A stretch of DNA of 64,000 nucleotides from Symsagittifera roscoffensis (Eukaryota; Xenacoelomorpha; Acoela; Convolutidae). The stretch covers positions 33,005,090 to 33,069,089 of the forward strand of contig NC_087069.1 of the NCBI RefSeq assembly GCF_963678635.1. Direction: 5' to 3'. Both the position numbers and the translations under genes were made by a program. The notes beneath the pieces were generated by a model. The model was not told where the DNA came from, made no database searches, and saw only the letters and a program-made list of their open reading frames with translations. Positions 11,461 through 21,805 of this stretch are shown here, piece by piece; positions within the stretch are counted from its first letter, which is position 1; each line of letters opens with the position of its first letter.

Positions 11461-12289
11461 GTGTTCGGTGATGAAATAGGTGAACATCTGTTTTTCGCGT
11501 CAAGCTTACTTTCGATTGCTGGTATTAGTGGTGGCATTCTGGAATGTAGCTTAGGTTTTTCATTTAGAAACTTCTGTACTACTGATGTGCGAGTTTGTTT
11601 TATTCTATACGCATGCTTAGAGATACTCTCCTGGTTTTCGGTAAGCAGGTGCTCAATGTCGGCCTTTGAACTTATGTTCGAGGGTGAGTATGATATTCCG
11701 CTGGAATCCGTTGTGGTTTTTAGTCTGATAGTTGGCTCAATGATCTTGATAGCAGCCAAGAAGAAACTGCTTTCAGATCATTTCATTGTGTTTGGACTGG
11801 AAGGATTGTCGCTTTGTGTAGATGTGTGAAGTCACTCATTTGTCAGTACCCTGCTGTTATTCTTGTACGATCTACAAATAAGTCTAATCGGTTCACACAG
11901 ATAATAAAGCTGACCACAGGTCACAACTAGGACGACAGTCGACTACAAACCTACCATCTTCCTCAAAATTTTTAAATCGGCTGTAAATTTGTATAAACTT
12001 CAGTTTTTACATTTTTTGAATACAAAAAAACCAAAAAATTAGTTAGTTAAGCATTTATGATTAGTTTCATAAAAATATAAAAAGTTCCTAGCTTCTTGAG
12101 GACTTTTTCTGTTATTGTTCTTCATCACCTAAAACATACAAAATTACATAGAACAACTCCTCACTTTTGTTATTATCATTATTATTTTTGAGGATTTACA
12201 GTAGGATTATATAAGAATATACAAAATGATTGAGGGAAACAGAAGTTCCCTAAAAGACAAGAAAAGGCGTACCAACATACAACCAATTA
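11461..12289. other. Intronic sequence, no supported gene
   Basis: Both strands are open for about 120-130 codons at 11364-11829, but neither product resembles anything I know, and overlapping open frames of this kind are expected next to repeat A. The remainder is AT-rich. Confidence 0.3.
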
Positions 12290-13300
12290 CCCACGAGCAA
12301 GGATTTTCAGAAGAATAATAGTTTGAGAAGAAATCCCAAAAACAAGTGAGAAGTTTCTTTTTCAAGTTTTGGTAAGAGAACACGTCGATTCCAAAACGCG
12401 CATATAGGATGTTGGCGAGTCTCTGCGATCTATACCAGAAGTTTGCTTTTCAGACATCCAGGCGAAGTTTCGGAATGTTGAATAACGTACTGCTCGACCC
12501 TCTGGAACTGCAGATTGATGGCGAGAATAATTTGATCGTGTCACTCCACTGCACAGCATAATGATAATTGATGACTTTAGATAACAACAGTAGATCCTTT
12601 ATTTGCATGTAAAAAGAAAGTGGGAGAAGCTTCAACTAAGCCAGTCTTTCGGAATATAATTAAATACTATGATAGCCAACAATCCATCTGGTTGCATCAC
12701 GTTGTACACCTTCAATGAGCTTTGTGTTGCTTTTGCTCGCAACCCACGCGACGCTTTCGTATGTAAGTACTGGAACAACCATAGATTAATCTAGATTGAA
12801 CTTGTTTTCAGACGATAAATGATATGAACAGTTGCTCTTGACAAGAAACAAAACTGTAAAGGCTTTCCGTACACTCAATTTGATGTGGTCGTTCTATTTG
12901 ATGCTTGAAGATATATAAACGCCAAGATCTTTCTCACACGTGGTTTCTTTCGAGAGAAACCCATTGAGGTAAATAGGGATAGTAATGTTTTTGGCTGCTA
13001 AGAATGAGATAAGGTAACTCCATTTGATTGCTGGTCGCCCAATTTCCCAAGCTGTTGAGGTCTTGCTGCAGCAAACAAGACTCATTTATGCTACGAATAG
13101 ACAACAGTTTGGTATCGTCAGCGAACATATAGGCTACACCTAGAACTCCATCAGGCAAATCTAAGACATAAACCAAGAACAGCAGCGGGCCCAAGATGGA
13201 ACCGTGAGGAAAACCAGATAAAACAAATAAATGATTAGACTCAGTTCCGTCTTGATTTACAAACTTCCAAATTCCGCCTACTCCAATCTTTCATAGTTTA
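12290..13300 (-). pseudogene. 5'-truncated LINE reverse transcriptase fragment (antisense)
   Basis: On the minus strand from about 13300 downward the frames read GSILGPLLFLVYVLDLPDG, YMFADDTKLLS (the catalytic FADD block), then, after frameshifts, a thumb region and a C-terminal CR1/Jockey-type segment (LIEGVQRDATRWIVGY, KANFWYRSQRLANIL) ending near 12300. At least three frameshifts and several stops are present. It differs in sequence from the LINE at 5740-9601, so it is another family or an older copy. It sits antisense within the GDPGP1 intron. Confidence 0.7.
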
Positions 13301-13305
13301 TCAAG

Positions 13306-14000
13306 GCCTAGCCTTATTTAGCTTAAACCTTAAGTTTTTATTTAAACTAAGATCGTCAACGCTATCCTTGGATCTTCGAAATTTCAACTTAAACCTAAAA
13401 TAAAAAAAATTGTAATTGTTATTTCACAATCATTAAACATGTCCTTATATCAATAAAAAAGTTTTCACCTCACTTTTTACAACTAGTGTCTAACGACCTC
13501 AAACGTCGATGCACTTTCCAACCCTTATAGAAAACCCAGGATTAACTGACGGTTTACCAGAAACTAACCATTTCAATTAAGCTAAAGAGTGAAGAACTTC
13601 GGTCACTCATCCGTCACTTGATCCCTACCTCTTCATTGACCAAGGCTTAGAATAAATCTTAGAACTAGTAAGAATTAAAGTAGTATCTAACGATCTGCTT
13701 GTGTTCTAATTATACCTGAACCTTGTGGATTGATTTACCATTCTCCAATCCTTGATCTCAAATCAAACCCAAACTAAGTAAATAATACACACTAGAGAGC
13801 TGGATAAAGTCATTCTAACGAATAGATCTCTCTCCTCAACCCTTCAATTCACGACAAGCTACCCCGAAGATTAAGTTAACCTCACGAAAAATTGTAAAAA
13901 CTAACAGTTAAAGAAATAGTAACTGACACCCGGAATTGCATCAATCATTCTAACACTTATGTCACGAGATTATTTGGGAAACAAACAAATTTTGTTTGGT
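13306..14000 (+). mobile_element. Diverged leader fragment of the LTR retrotransposon family
   Basis: Shares ordered blocks with 25560-26240 of the full element: tatccttggatct, ctagtgtctaacgacctcaa, gtgaagaacttcggt, tctaattatacctgaacctt and atgtca near the end. It has no LTR of its own here. Divergence is clearly larger than between the two LTRs at 24551 and 47231, so this is an older insertion of the same family. Confidence 0.7.
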
Positions 14001-14488
14001 ATTTTGGTTTGGAGTGACCCATATCTTAATGACAATCAACCTTTAACGGAATTCTTGAGTTTCCCACATCCCCTTTAAAAAACAGAAGGGCGAAAAGCAC
14101 GCTTTTTTCCATTATTGTCCCGACCATTGAAAATGGGGAGGAACTTTGTGTTCGTGTGTTTGTTTTTTTTTCACGAAAAATCAGGTACCACAAAATATCA
14201 ATAGACTAAGTTGAGTGATACTTCATTTTAAAGCACTTTCAGTCGTGCTTCAAACAAAATTAAAATTTTTTGAAATCTTCACAGTGTCGAGAAAAACCGG
14301 TTGGAAAGTTTTGATTTTTGGTCTTATTTCGAGCTAAAAAGGTTACCGTATATGCTTACAATAGCTTCTTTAAGCTTAGTTTCAGCCGTGAAAACTTATT
14401 TATTTTTTCAAGTTAAGGAGTTTTTTTTTAGTGCAATGTTTTTTATCGTTTGCGAAAATTTCGAAAATTATTTCGAAACTTTCAAAAT
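14001..14488. repeat. Dispersed repeat family B, partial copy
   Basis: From about 14160 the sequence (ttttttttcacg-aa-atcaggtacc, gagtgata, gagaaa-ccggtt, tcttatttcgagc) aligns in order with 51290-51425. It is AT-rich with no ORF of note. Confidence 0.45.
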
Positions 14489-14964
14489 TTTTTGTCGTTT
14501 TTCTAATTATCTTCATCAAAAGTTGTTTTCCAATTGACCTACTTTACTATGACTCTCAAATATGCCTAAAATCTATTTTTTCGTTCAGATTTTTTTTATC
14601 ATAACAGGTAGAAAAAAAACGAAACCAGCTTGCTCAGTAACCAGCTATCTTTATTCAATTTTGTTTTTGAGTTATATTTGGTAAGATTATTCCACATAGT
14701 TCCACAGCAATCGGCCATCCTCGTTTAGTTTGTAGCAATAGTTAATGATGTATTCAAACTTAAATATCAAACCGAGTTTCTTGAAGAACTTCAAGCAAGT
14801 TCTTTTTTGTTTGTTAAGCAGGTTTGTTTCTGTATTTTTATGAAAACAGCCAGGAACCTAAAAATTGAATTTAAATTTAAATCCGCTAATCTATGAAATA
14901 GACAACACTTAAATGTCCTCAGTCTATTTTTCACGATTGAATTAAATTTCGTTGTTTTCTCTTT

Positions 14965-15322
14965 TGGAACCAGTTCAAACAAGTAATTATTATATCCGAT
15001 TATATTCTTGTAAAATACTTAGAACTAACCAATCATGATCCATGGCTAAAACTTTCATTAAATTGTAAGGCTGAAACTATAAATAATAAGAAGAATAAAT
15101 TTAACTTAGCAAACAGTTGCTCTTTCTTGATTCAAAACCTCGCAACAATACCAGTTTTTACTAGATCTATTGAGACTTGGAATTATAATGGTAGGATTTG
15201 GATTGGTATTAGACTAAGAAGTTGCACGAATATATCCGGCCGAAAATAAGATAGCGTGGAGAACAGGCTGTGTATGTTATCCGAAATTACTCTATGAGGA
15301 AGCCACGCCTGACTTTAACTCA
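14965..15322 (+). mobile_element. Solo LTR of the same LTR retrotransposon family
   Basis: Starts TGGAACC and ends TTTAACTCA, like the full LTR (TGGAACC...CCTAACTCA), and shares internal blocks: aaccaatcatgatccat, ctagatctattgag, ggtattagactaag, atccggccgaaaataagata and gaaattactctatgag. It is 358 bp against 410 bp. It is flanked by a perfect 4-bp target duplication, CTTT (14961-14964 and 15323-15326), as expected for LTR-LTR recombination after insertion. An identical arrangement at 21448-21805 shows that it predates the tandem duplication. Confidence 0.9.
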
Positions 15323-16350
15323 CTTTAGAAAAAATAATATCGAAATTCAGCTATGTGTTTGAGGTTCCATACACGCTAGTTCAAATTAGATGATTGGTGC
15401 GCCCATTTTACGCGCTGATGTAACGCTCATGCTTGGGTAGATAGTTTTCATAGCTTCGATTATAGCCAGGGTGGCACTTGTTGCAAACTATTTATTCTAT
15501 GCTTAATGAAAACAATCTTTGGACTCGTGGGTCTGTTTAATTGTTGCTAGCTTAGTTTTCATGAAGGTTCATCTTGCGTGCCGACTTTCGACTAAAGACA
15601 ATTTTTGAAAGTTAGAAGCATATTTGACCATTTTTAGCCCAGAGTTGGGGGGTTTGAAGTGGCATATTTGGGATAATTAAAGCGTTGACATATTTTGTCT
15701 TATCAAAGAGTAAGCGGCGAAATGAATCCTGTCAAATTGAATTGAAGGCGACATTTTTGTAATTAGTTTCTTAAGCAGGCGTAAAAATTATCACTTTGCT
15801 CCTTGCATAGCTTTTTAATGGATAAAATAGAGAAAAAAAATTCAAAAAATAAACGTGTTCCATTTTTTGAATATTTTGTACCTTTATTATAAAGATAAAC
15901 GTATTGATTGATCACCTAGTTGTGTGGAAAATGCGAAATTGCGCTTGGCTTGTTTTGGAAACTTGAAGAAATGACTTTTAATCGGCTTTGTATTTTTTTG
16001 TCTTGCGAGGAATTTTAAGATTTTTTGGTGCTGGTCTCTTTTTTGATATCGAATATATATTTTTTCGGTGCTAGCAGCTTGAGAAACTGTAATGCAGTTG
16101 TAGGAAATGTAAAAATCTGATGAAGTTCAGTTATATTTCGCTGTTGATATTTTTTTCATGGACAGACTGCCAAGTTTATTTTTGTTTTACTTTTGGTCGC
16201 ATAGTTTGGATGTGTTGCAAATTTAAGGTTGCATGTATGATGCTGTTTTCTTTTAGTCCTTTGGTGACTTATATTTACACTTAAACAATTTTTTGTACAA
16301 GTCGTGTTAGAAATTGAACTTGCTTTATTAAAGAACCTTAAGCACTTCCA
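15323..16350. other. AT-rich intronic DNA, no gene seen
   Basis: Part of the GDPGP1 intron and of duplication unit 1. No ORF, known repeat or structured element was recognised. Confidence 0.4.
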
Positions 16351-16460
16351 GGTTCCTTCCCACTTGGTCTAGAGGTAACGCGTTTGCCTTTGCACCCTAT
16401 GGTCCGCCCTTGTTTTTTTAAAGTATGCATGAAATTGATTTTTTTTTTGAAAATTTAATT
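16351..16460 (+). mobile_element. tRNA-derived SINE fragment
   Basis: TGGTCTAGAGGTAACGCG at 16365-16382 matches a tRNA D-arm with internal promoter box A, followed by TTTGCCTTTGCACCC in the place of an anticodon arm. Box B is not recognisable. The tail (cttgtttttttaaag...gaaattgatttttt) resembles that of the SINE at 51751. It is duplicated in unit 2 at about 22832-22935. Confidence 0.5.
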
Positions 16461-16653
16461 GTCTGACTTACGTTAGTCTGCTTAAGTTTTTTCGGCTTAG
16501 TTGCCTTACCACACACTTTTCTTTTGGTGTAAGGATGTTTCATTGTAGTTAAAAGTTTTTTTGATGTAGTTTATCGAGACATAAAATTTTGGTAGACCTA
16601 GGTTTTTAATTTATTTTGTTAAGACACGTTTTTTCGACTTTTTTATGTTAATG

Positions 16654-16692
16654 TTGTATCACAATCTGAGCGAAGCTCTGTTTCGCCTCTGT
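16654..16692. repeat. Repeat C core (hairpin-prone 40-mer)
   Basis: Core of the form tgtatcgcaagtggtgcgaa followed by gctctgcttcgcctctg. Related copies occur at 23133-23172, 54001-54030, 55806-55836, 57950-57975 and 61424-61457. Parts can pair: tcgca/tgcga and gcgaa/ttcgc. Confidence 0.45.
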
Positions 16693-16793
16693 ATTAGGTT
16701 TTTTTTTTCATTAGAAAACAGGCGCTTCTTCTTGTTCTGTAGCTTCGCAACAAAAAAAGTGTTGCCTCGTATCTGTTGAACTCTGCTTTTTAG

Positions 16794-17157
16794 GAGACAA
16801 TACAAGTTGGTCATCGACACAAAAGAGGTGCCAATGAGCGGTTATGCAGACCTTCTTTGGAAATGGTCCCAAAAATGTACCCAACTGGGAATCGCTTATA
16901 ACCTTGCGATATCTTCATCAACAGAGAATGTGTTGACTGTGTTCTTCTTGCCTCGCAAGCCAACTGATCGAATGTCTGACTGGATGGCGACTGGATTCCT
17001 GGAACTGAGTGGGTATATTTTGGTAAGCACAGACGAGCTGTATGAGACTGTATCTCAACACGAAGTACTGAATTACGTCAAAGAAACAGCTGAACTATCA
17101 GTAGAATCGTGCAATGAACTGGAAAGCTATATGCTCGAAACAATAAACGAGTTGTGA
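16794..17157 (+). CDS. GDPGP1: GDP-D-glucose phosphorylase-like protein, terminal exon
   Basis: The acceptor is ctgctttttag at 16783-16793. The exon supplies one base that completes the split codon left by exon 1 (phase 2), then residues 190-309 and TGA. The encoded LLWKWSQKCTQLGIAYNL, VFFLPRK and GFLELSGYILV segments match the C-terminal half of GDPGP1/VTC2 proteins, where a late strand (YIWPR type) precedes a hydrophobic LELxGY motif. The intron (10866-16793, 5,928 bp) is full of transposon debris. This exon lies inside unit 1 of the 6.48-kb tandem duplication, and its second copy at 23275 is frameshifted. Because unit 1 is the copy adjoining exon 1, the gene itself stays intact. Confidence 0.78.
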
Positions 17158-17401
17158 CGATTTCATGTTTGGAATTCATATCTGCGTGAATTTTAACTGG
17201 ATATCGAAAAGGTGTGGCCAAGCTATTTACGAACTAACTTGTGTGGCTCATGCGTAAGGGGATTTCCGGGTGCGGAGAGTTTCCAACAACAGGGTTCAGG
17301 GTCTGTTTTTTTCTTCGCCGGTGTAAATTTTATATTTTCAAAATTATAAATTTGGTAAAGTTTCAAAAGTTATCATTTATTAATACAGGAAGTTTTTAAC
17401 A

Positions 17402-17640
17402 ATCAATCAATATAATCTCTGTTTTTATTAAGAGAGGCGTAAGCATTTTTAAGAGTTGTACTGCGAAGCCTTGTTTGAACCCAGTAATCTTTATTATGCG
17501 CAAACAGATGAAATGATTGGACATTGCGGTTGTCCACTCTCTGTCTGTTATCTGAGAATAATAGAAAAGTTACCGAAGTTAGTTGCGCTTTACTTGGTTT
17601 CGAAAGTCCATTTGATCCCCACAATGACCAGCAAACTAAT
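17402..17640 (-). CDS. Possible 3' exons of an unknown minus-strand gene
   Basis: Reading the minus strand, a donor (caa|gtaaag) and an acceptor (cttttctattattctcag) bound a 42-nt interval containing a branch-like ctaac. Downstream, two frames stay open for about 50 codons to stops near 17403, and aataaa follows within 30 bases (near 17379-17384). This is the layout of a last exon converging on the GDPGP1 gene, but I cannot choose the frame or recognise the product. The same arrangement is copied at 23888-24126. Confidence 0.25.
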
Positions 17641-19377
17641 TGATGAATGGTTCCATTTTTCCATTAGGTCAATTCTATCAAAAAACCAAACCTATGTCCA
17701 CCAAAAGCAAAAGGTTTTCTGCCAAATTTGGCAAGAGTTATGAATTCGAAGTTTCATTTTTGAAGTTCATCGGATTGAAGCACCTTTTTTACCGCTCTTT
17801 TGATATACTTCAAAGAGAATATTTTTTTCTGGTGATTATTTTTGTAGTATAAAGAAAAAATTGTAATTACCCTGCGATGTAGCACATGACAGGAAATTAG
17901 CGGGGAAAATATTCTAGAAAGGATTTTTTATTATTAGAAGTTGCGTATCATTAAAACGTACATTTGATTAGCCATTTGTTTGCGAGATCGTACATGTGAT
18001 ATCGATCGACGAATATAGAGCAATTATGATTTTTTGTTACATTCTATTCACCTAATGGAAGTTATGGCTATTGTAAGTGACTCAAAAATATTTCTGATCT
18101 AATAAAAATTACAGATCAGAAGGGCCTGGCCGGCGTGAAGCCTATTTTTGAATACTTCATATCTCAGCAGCGAGAATAGATTCCGCTCAAGTAAGCGTAG
18201 TGTTTCCGTAGCTTAGACAGCTTGTTTACATTGTGCTGTAACTTTTTTTTAGTCTTCTTGTTTTTTTGTGTCTTCCCCTTGATACCGCAACACTTTGCAT
18301 TAAAAGCCCGAGTTTGACGAAAATGACAACTGACAAAGCTTGAAAAGTAGTTCTTAACTCAGCATTGACAAGTAGCGACCGCTTCCTCGGCTGCGCTTGC
18401 ATTAGTCAAGAGTGGTATTCATTCGGCACGCTTGCTCGACTGCGCTTACTTTCTACACACGTGAATCGGTGTTTGCCGCTATCTAGATTGTAGTTAAAGA
18501 GACTTGTGTACTTTTTATTTATTGATGCGAGTTGTCGCTTGCCCTAAATTTTGTGAGTCGTCTTTGTTGTGAGTTGTCGTATTACGCTTCCTTTTAGTTG
18601 TTTCAGTTTAAAAAATGCTTCCGTTGTAGCACTTTTTTTCCTTTGTAGCTTTTTATTTCAAATTCATATCAAAGGGCTTTCTTTGACGCTTTTTGTCCAT
18701 TTTACTTAAGCTAGCGATCGGAAAGTTGAGAAATTCATTGACTGTATATTGTCTTTAGGGACAGATGAAAGTATAATCTGGCAAAACACTTCATCTTTAA
18801 GCGGTAATTTCCATCACAAAACACGGGGCTCACTTGCACCATGCTTAACAAAATCTAAATTTTATCTGTCTAAATTTATTCATAATTTAGCAAGACCACC
18901 TGCCTGTGTAGCTACCGCATGTAGTTTGTATTAATAGCGAACGAGGTAGATCTGTGCGGTAAAACGCTCTAATGCGCACAATGGTAGCAGTTTAGTTTTT
19001 CTCTAGCCTTGTTCTTCATTCCTTCAAGTGGATAAACATCAGGTGGTTTTCATAATTTATAATTAAATTAACCAACAAGGTATTAAATAATGCGGCTTCT
19101 TAACAATGCTTTTCTATAGATATTGCTAAGCTATTGACTTCTAATCCAAAACTTAAGATTGATTCCCTTTTTTTGATGATTTCCAAGAAACTTCATTACG
19201 TCAGTATACGTTTGCAAAAGTTAATCTGCCAGAATTATATCTTCTTGACAGCTTTTTTGAGACATAGGTTTTTCCAGTTATTTCTCAGTTTTTACAAAAA
19301 GACTAGTTGGCTGAATTATTATTCAGTTTTAAGTTGAAAATTTTTGCTAGTTATTAATCAGTTATAACGTTATCAAA
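17641..19377. other. Non-coding DNA of duplication unit 1 between GDPGP1 and the kinesin exon
   Basis: Contains the empty insertion site of the LTR retrotransposon at 18062-18065 (ttat). Short ORFs at 18749-18934 and 19134-19337 are each preceded by acceptor-like sequence but have no recognisable product; both are copied in unit 2 (48328, 48713). No other feature seen. Confidence 0.35.
18062..18065. other. Empty target site of the LTR retrotransposon (paralogous)
   Basis: The sequence tggaagTTATggctattg here corresponds to tggaagTTAT at 24541-24550 and TTATggctattg at 47641-47652 on either side of the element. This independently confirms the ends and the 4-bp target duplication. Confidence 0.93.
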
Positions 19378-19602
19378 ATGGCAGAAGCAGTAAAAGTAAT
19401 AGTGCGATGTCGACCTATGAACACACGTGAACGGAACTTGAACTGCGGGGAGGTGGTCTCGATGACATCGCAGACTCAATGTACAATTGTGAACCCAGAC
19501 GCTCAAAGCGACCCCCCGAAAGATTTCACGTTCGATGGGGCCTATTTCACAGATAGCACCACTGAACAGATTTACAATGACGTGTGCTTCGACTTAGTAG
19601 AG
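19378..19602 (+). pseudogene. Kinesin-2 (KIF17/OSM-3-like) first coding exon, orphan copy 1
   Basis: ATG followed by AEAVKVIVRCRPMN-x-RER, then the PP-K-x-FTFDGAY block and TEQIYNDV, ending DLVE. These are the first beta strands of the kinesin motor in KIF17/OSM-3-type kinesins, ending just before the family's GYNGT-IFAYGQTGSGK P-loop block. GAG|GTAGAC at 19602/19603 is a phase-0 donor at a plausible position. No P-loop or later motor sequence was seen in either orientation, so this is an isolated exon. After a 73-nt intron-like gap, AG at 19674-19675 opens 34 codons to TGA 19780 of unrelated sequence. Either the gene was truncated here or it makes a short chimeric peptide. Kinesin identity is firm. 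Confidence 0.75.
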
Positions 19603-19780
19603 GTAGACTTTTCGAAGTTTATGTTTCCATTTGGCTGTTCGTTTAATTTAGTTTGTTCATCTATTCAACCAACAGATGAAAGGCATTTTTGGCGACAATT
19701 CCGCTTTCTACGATAAGCAAGTGTATCGAAACCGGGTACTAGACTTTGTTTTGCCGCAGACAACTTTGCCCACAGGATGA

Positions 19781-20300
19781 ATAAAATTGGAGTCATCTCC
19801 ATATTTAGTATCTTTTTTGCATGCAATATGTTTTCTATTGCAGTGAGTAGTACTGTATCTGTCTGAAATTGTAAAATTATTTTTTTAGCTTGGGAAGCAA
19901 AAGGACTCGTGTCTGCCTGTTTTTATCGGCTTAGTTTCCGCATTAAGTAATTTTTGTGAAGGTTCAGCTGTTTTAGTCATTTTAGAATCCTCTACTAAAC
20001 ATAGGTCACTGGTTCCAAGAGGTGCAGGTTCCAAGATTTTATATAGTTTTCCTTTTACTTTCGTGTTTTTCAGTGGCTTAAATCGTTGTGGTTTGTTTAT
20101 ATTGGTTTAGTTGACTGCAACTACATCGTTTGAGGAGCGTACATAGATTTTGTACATAGATTTTACAATCTTTGTATAAATCTGGATAGATAATGAAGTT
20201 AAAATTTTGAAAATTAAAATTTTGAAAATTTAAATTGTTTAAAATTTTATATGACCGTTTTTAACGGCCGAACCGGTCTCTGTAACTTTTCTCTGTGTTG
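19781..20300. other. AT-rich DNA, no gene seen
   Basis: Contains short repeats of the type aaaattttgaaaattaaa at 20195-20250. No coding feature. The unit 2 counterpart has an extra 15 bp near 49580. Confidence 0.4.
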
Positions 20301-20304
20301 TTAC

Positions 20305-20740
20305 AGCTCGGTTGTTGTTGTTGTAGCTACATCGATCTCTGCTTTGAGCCTCTGGTTGAGTTCGAGGGAGAGAGAGAGTTAAGGAAATTTTGATCGCGAG
20401 TCTTTGTTCTCGTCTCGGCATCTTCCCTTTGTATAGCACCCTCAAGAGGGAGATTTCGATTTTGTTATGAAACCCGTTCTAGGGGCCAAGTTTTTCGGCG
20501 TGCGGAGAACCGAGTGAAACTCCATGCCCGGTTCAAGCGGGCAGTTTTTATTTATTGGGGAGAACCGAGAAAAACTCCCGTTACGTGGGGTTATGTGATA
20601 AGCTGCAGATATTTGGCAGCTCCTTCGCAATTTTGACAGTGTACATCGAGTTTTGGTGATAAAATTGGGGGATATGTACTTCTGTGGTGCCATCAAGATT
20701 TTAAAGAAAATTGTTTCTTTTTTGCGATTTGTCATAGGTC
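20305..20740. repeat. Dispersed repeat family A, copy 2
   Basis: Contains all core blocks of family A, including ggcgtgcggagaaccgag, gaaactccatg and the 17-nt hairpin gcccg-gttcaag-cgggc at 20526-20542. It lacks about 85 bp present in the unit 2 counterpart; the deletion joins at a shared tcg. Confidence 0.65.
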
Positions 20741-20850
20741 TTATGCTGTGATAGCTAAAATTCAGTTGGTTGTCAAATGTTACTCCTAGAATTTTGGGGT
20801 TGCGAGTAGTCGTAGGCTAGCTTCCTCAAACATAACTTTTGGTTGAAATT

Positions 20851-20969
20851 AAATTCATTGGTCTAAGTTGAGAATATTGGTGTTGTGGACTTATCTGTGG
20901 TTAGCATGTAGAAACCTATCACTATCCAAAGATAAGTCCACAACATCAGTATTCTCAACTTGGACCAAT
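20851..20969. repeat. Fold-back repeat with 40-46 bp arms, unit 1 copy
   Basis: Left arm 20851-20896; right arm 20930-20969, cut short by the duplication junction. The complete form is at 50516-50561 / 50595-50640, with 43 of 46 positions complementary and a 33-nt loop; a third copy lies at 51989-52034 / 52068-52113. The 6.48-kb duplication breakpoint falls inside the base of the right arm. Confidence 0.88.
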
Positions 20970-21447
20970 TTTTTGTCGTTTTTCTAATTATCTTCATCAA
21001 AAGTTGTTTTCCAATTGACCTACTTTACTATGACTCTCAAATATGCCTAAAATCTATTTTTTCGTTCAGATTTTTTTTATCATAACAGGTAGAAAAAAAA
21101 CGAAACCAGCTTGCTCAGTAACCAGCTATCTTTATTCAATTTTGTTTTTGAGTTATATTTGGTAAGATTATTCCACATAGTTCCACAGCAATCGGCCATC
21201 CTCGTTTAGTTTGTAGCAATTGTTAATGATGTATTCAAACTTAAATATCAAACCGAGTTTCTTGAAGAACTTCAAGCAAGTTCTTTTTTGTTTGTTAAGC
21301 AGGTTTGTTTCTGTATTTTTATGAAAACAGCCAGGAACCTAAAAATTGAATTTAAATTTAAATCCGCTAATCTATGAAATAGACAACACTGTTAAATGTC
21401 CTCAGTCTATTTTTCACGATTGAATTAAATTTCGTTGTTTTCTCTTT

Positions 21448-21805
21448 TGGAACCAGTTCAAACAAGTAATTATTATATCCGATTATATTCTTGTAAAATA
21501 CTTAGAACTAACCAATCATGATCCATGGCTAAAACTTTCATTAAATTGTAAGGCTGAAACTATAAATAATAAGAAGAATAAATTTAACTTAGCAAACAGT
21601 TGCTCTTTCTTGATTCAAAACCTCGCAACAATACCAGTTTTTACTAGATCTATTGAGACTTGGAATTATAATGGTAGGATTTGGATTGGTATTAGACTAA
21701 GAAGTTGCACGAATATATCCGGCCGAAAATAAGATAGCGTGGCGAACAGGCTGTGTATGTTATCCGAAATTACTCTATGAGGAAGCCACGCCTGACTTTA
21801 ACTCA
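21448..21805 (+). mobile_element. Solo LTR, duplicated copy
   Basis: Unit 2 counterpart of the solo LTR at 14965-15322, with the same CTTT target duplication (21444-21447 and 21806-21809). Confidence 0.88.

Larger units (their letters stand above)
14489..20969. repeat. 6.48-kb tandem duplication, unit 1
   Basis: The sequence from 14489 recurs from 20970 with an offset of 6,481 bases. Unit 2 continues to 24550, is interrupted by the LTR retrotransposon, and resumes at 47645 to end at 50634. The junction at 20967-20969 shares the three bases aat between the unit end (ccaat|gaattt at 50634) and the unit start (caaaat|ttttt at 14488). The unit carries a solo LTR, a SINE-like fragment, the last GDPGP1 exon and the kinesin exon. 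The copies differ by scattered substitutions and small indels, including a segment of about 85 bp present only in unit 2 (50217-50300). Confidence 0.92.

Noticed and set aside
11364-11829. Protein genes on either strand (122 and 131 codons).
   Set aside because: Overlapping open frames on both strands beside a repeat, with no recognisable product, start context or splice support.
16365-16440. A functional tRNA gene.
   Set aside because: Box A is good but there is no acceptor stem, T-arm or box B; it is better explained as a SINE head.
20500-20545. Group II intron domain V-like or hammerhead-like core in repeat A (gaaccgag-gaaac-cggttc).
   Set aside because: The GAACCG/CGGTTC pairing is not kept in copy 1, catalytic triads and other domains are missing, and hammerhead core order is wrong. 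Only a generic conserved stem is supported.
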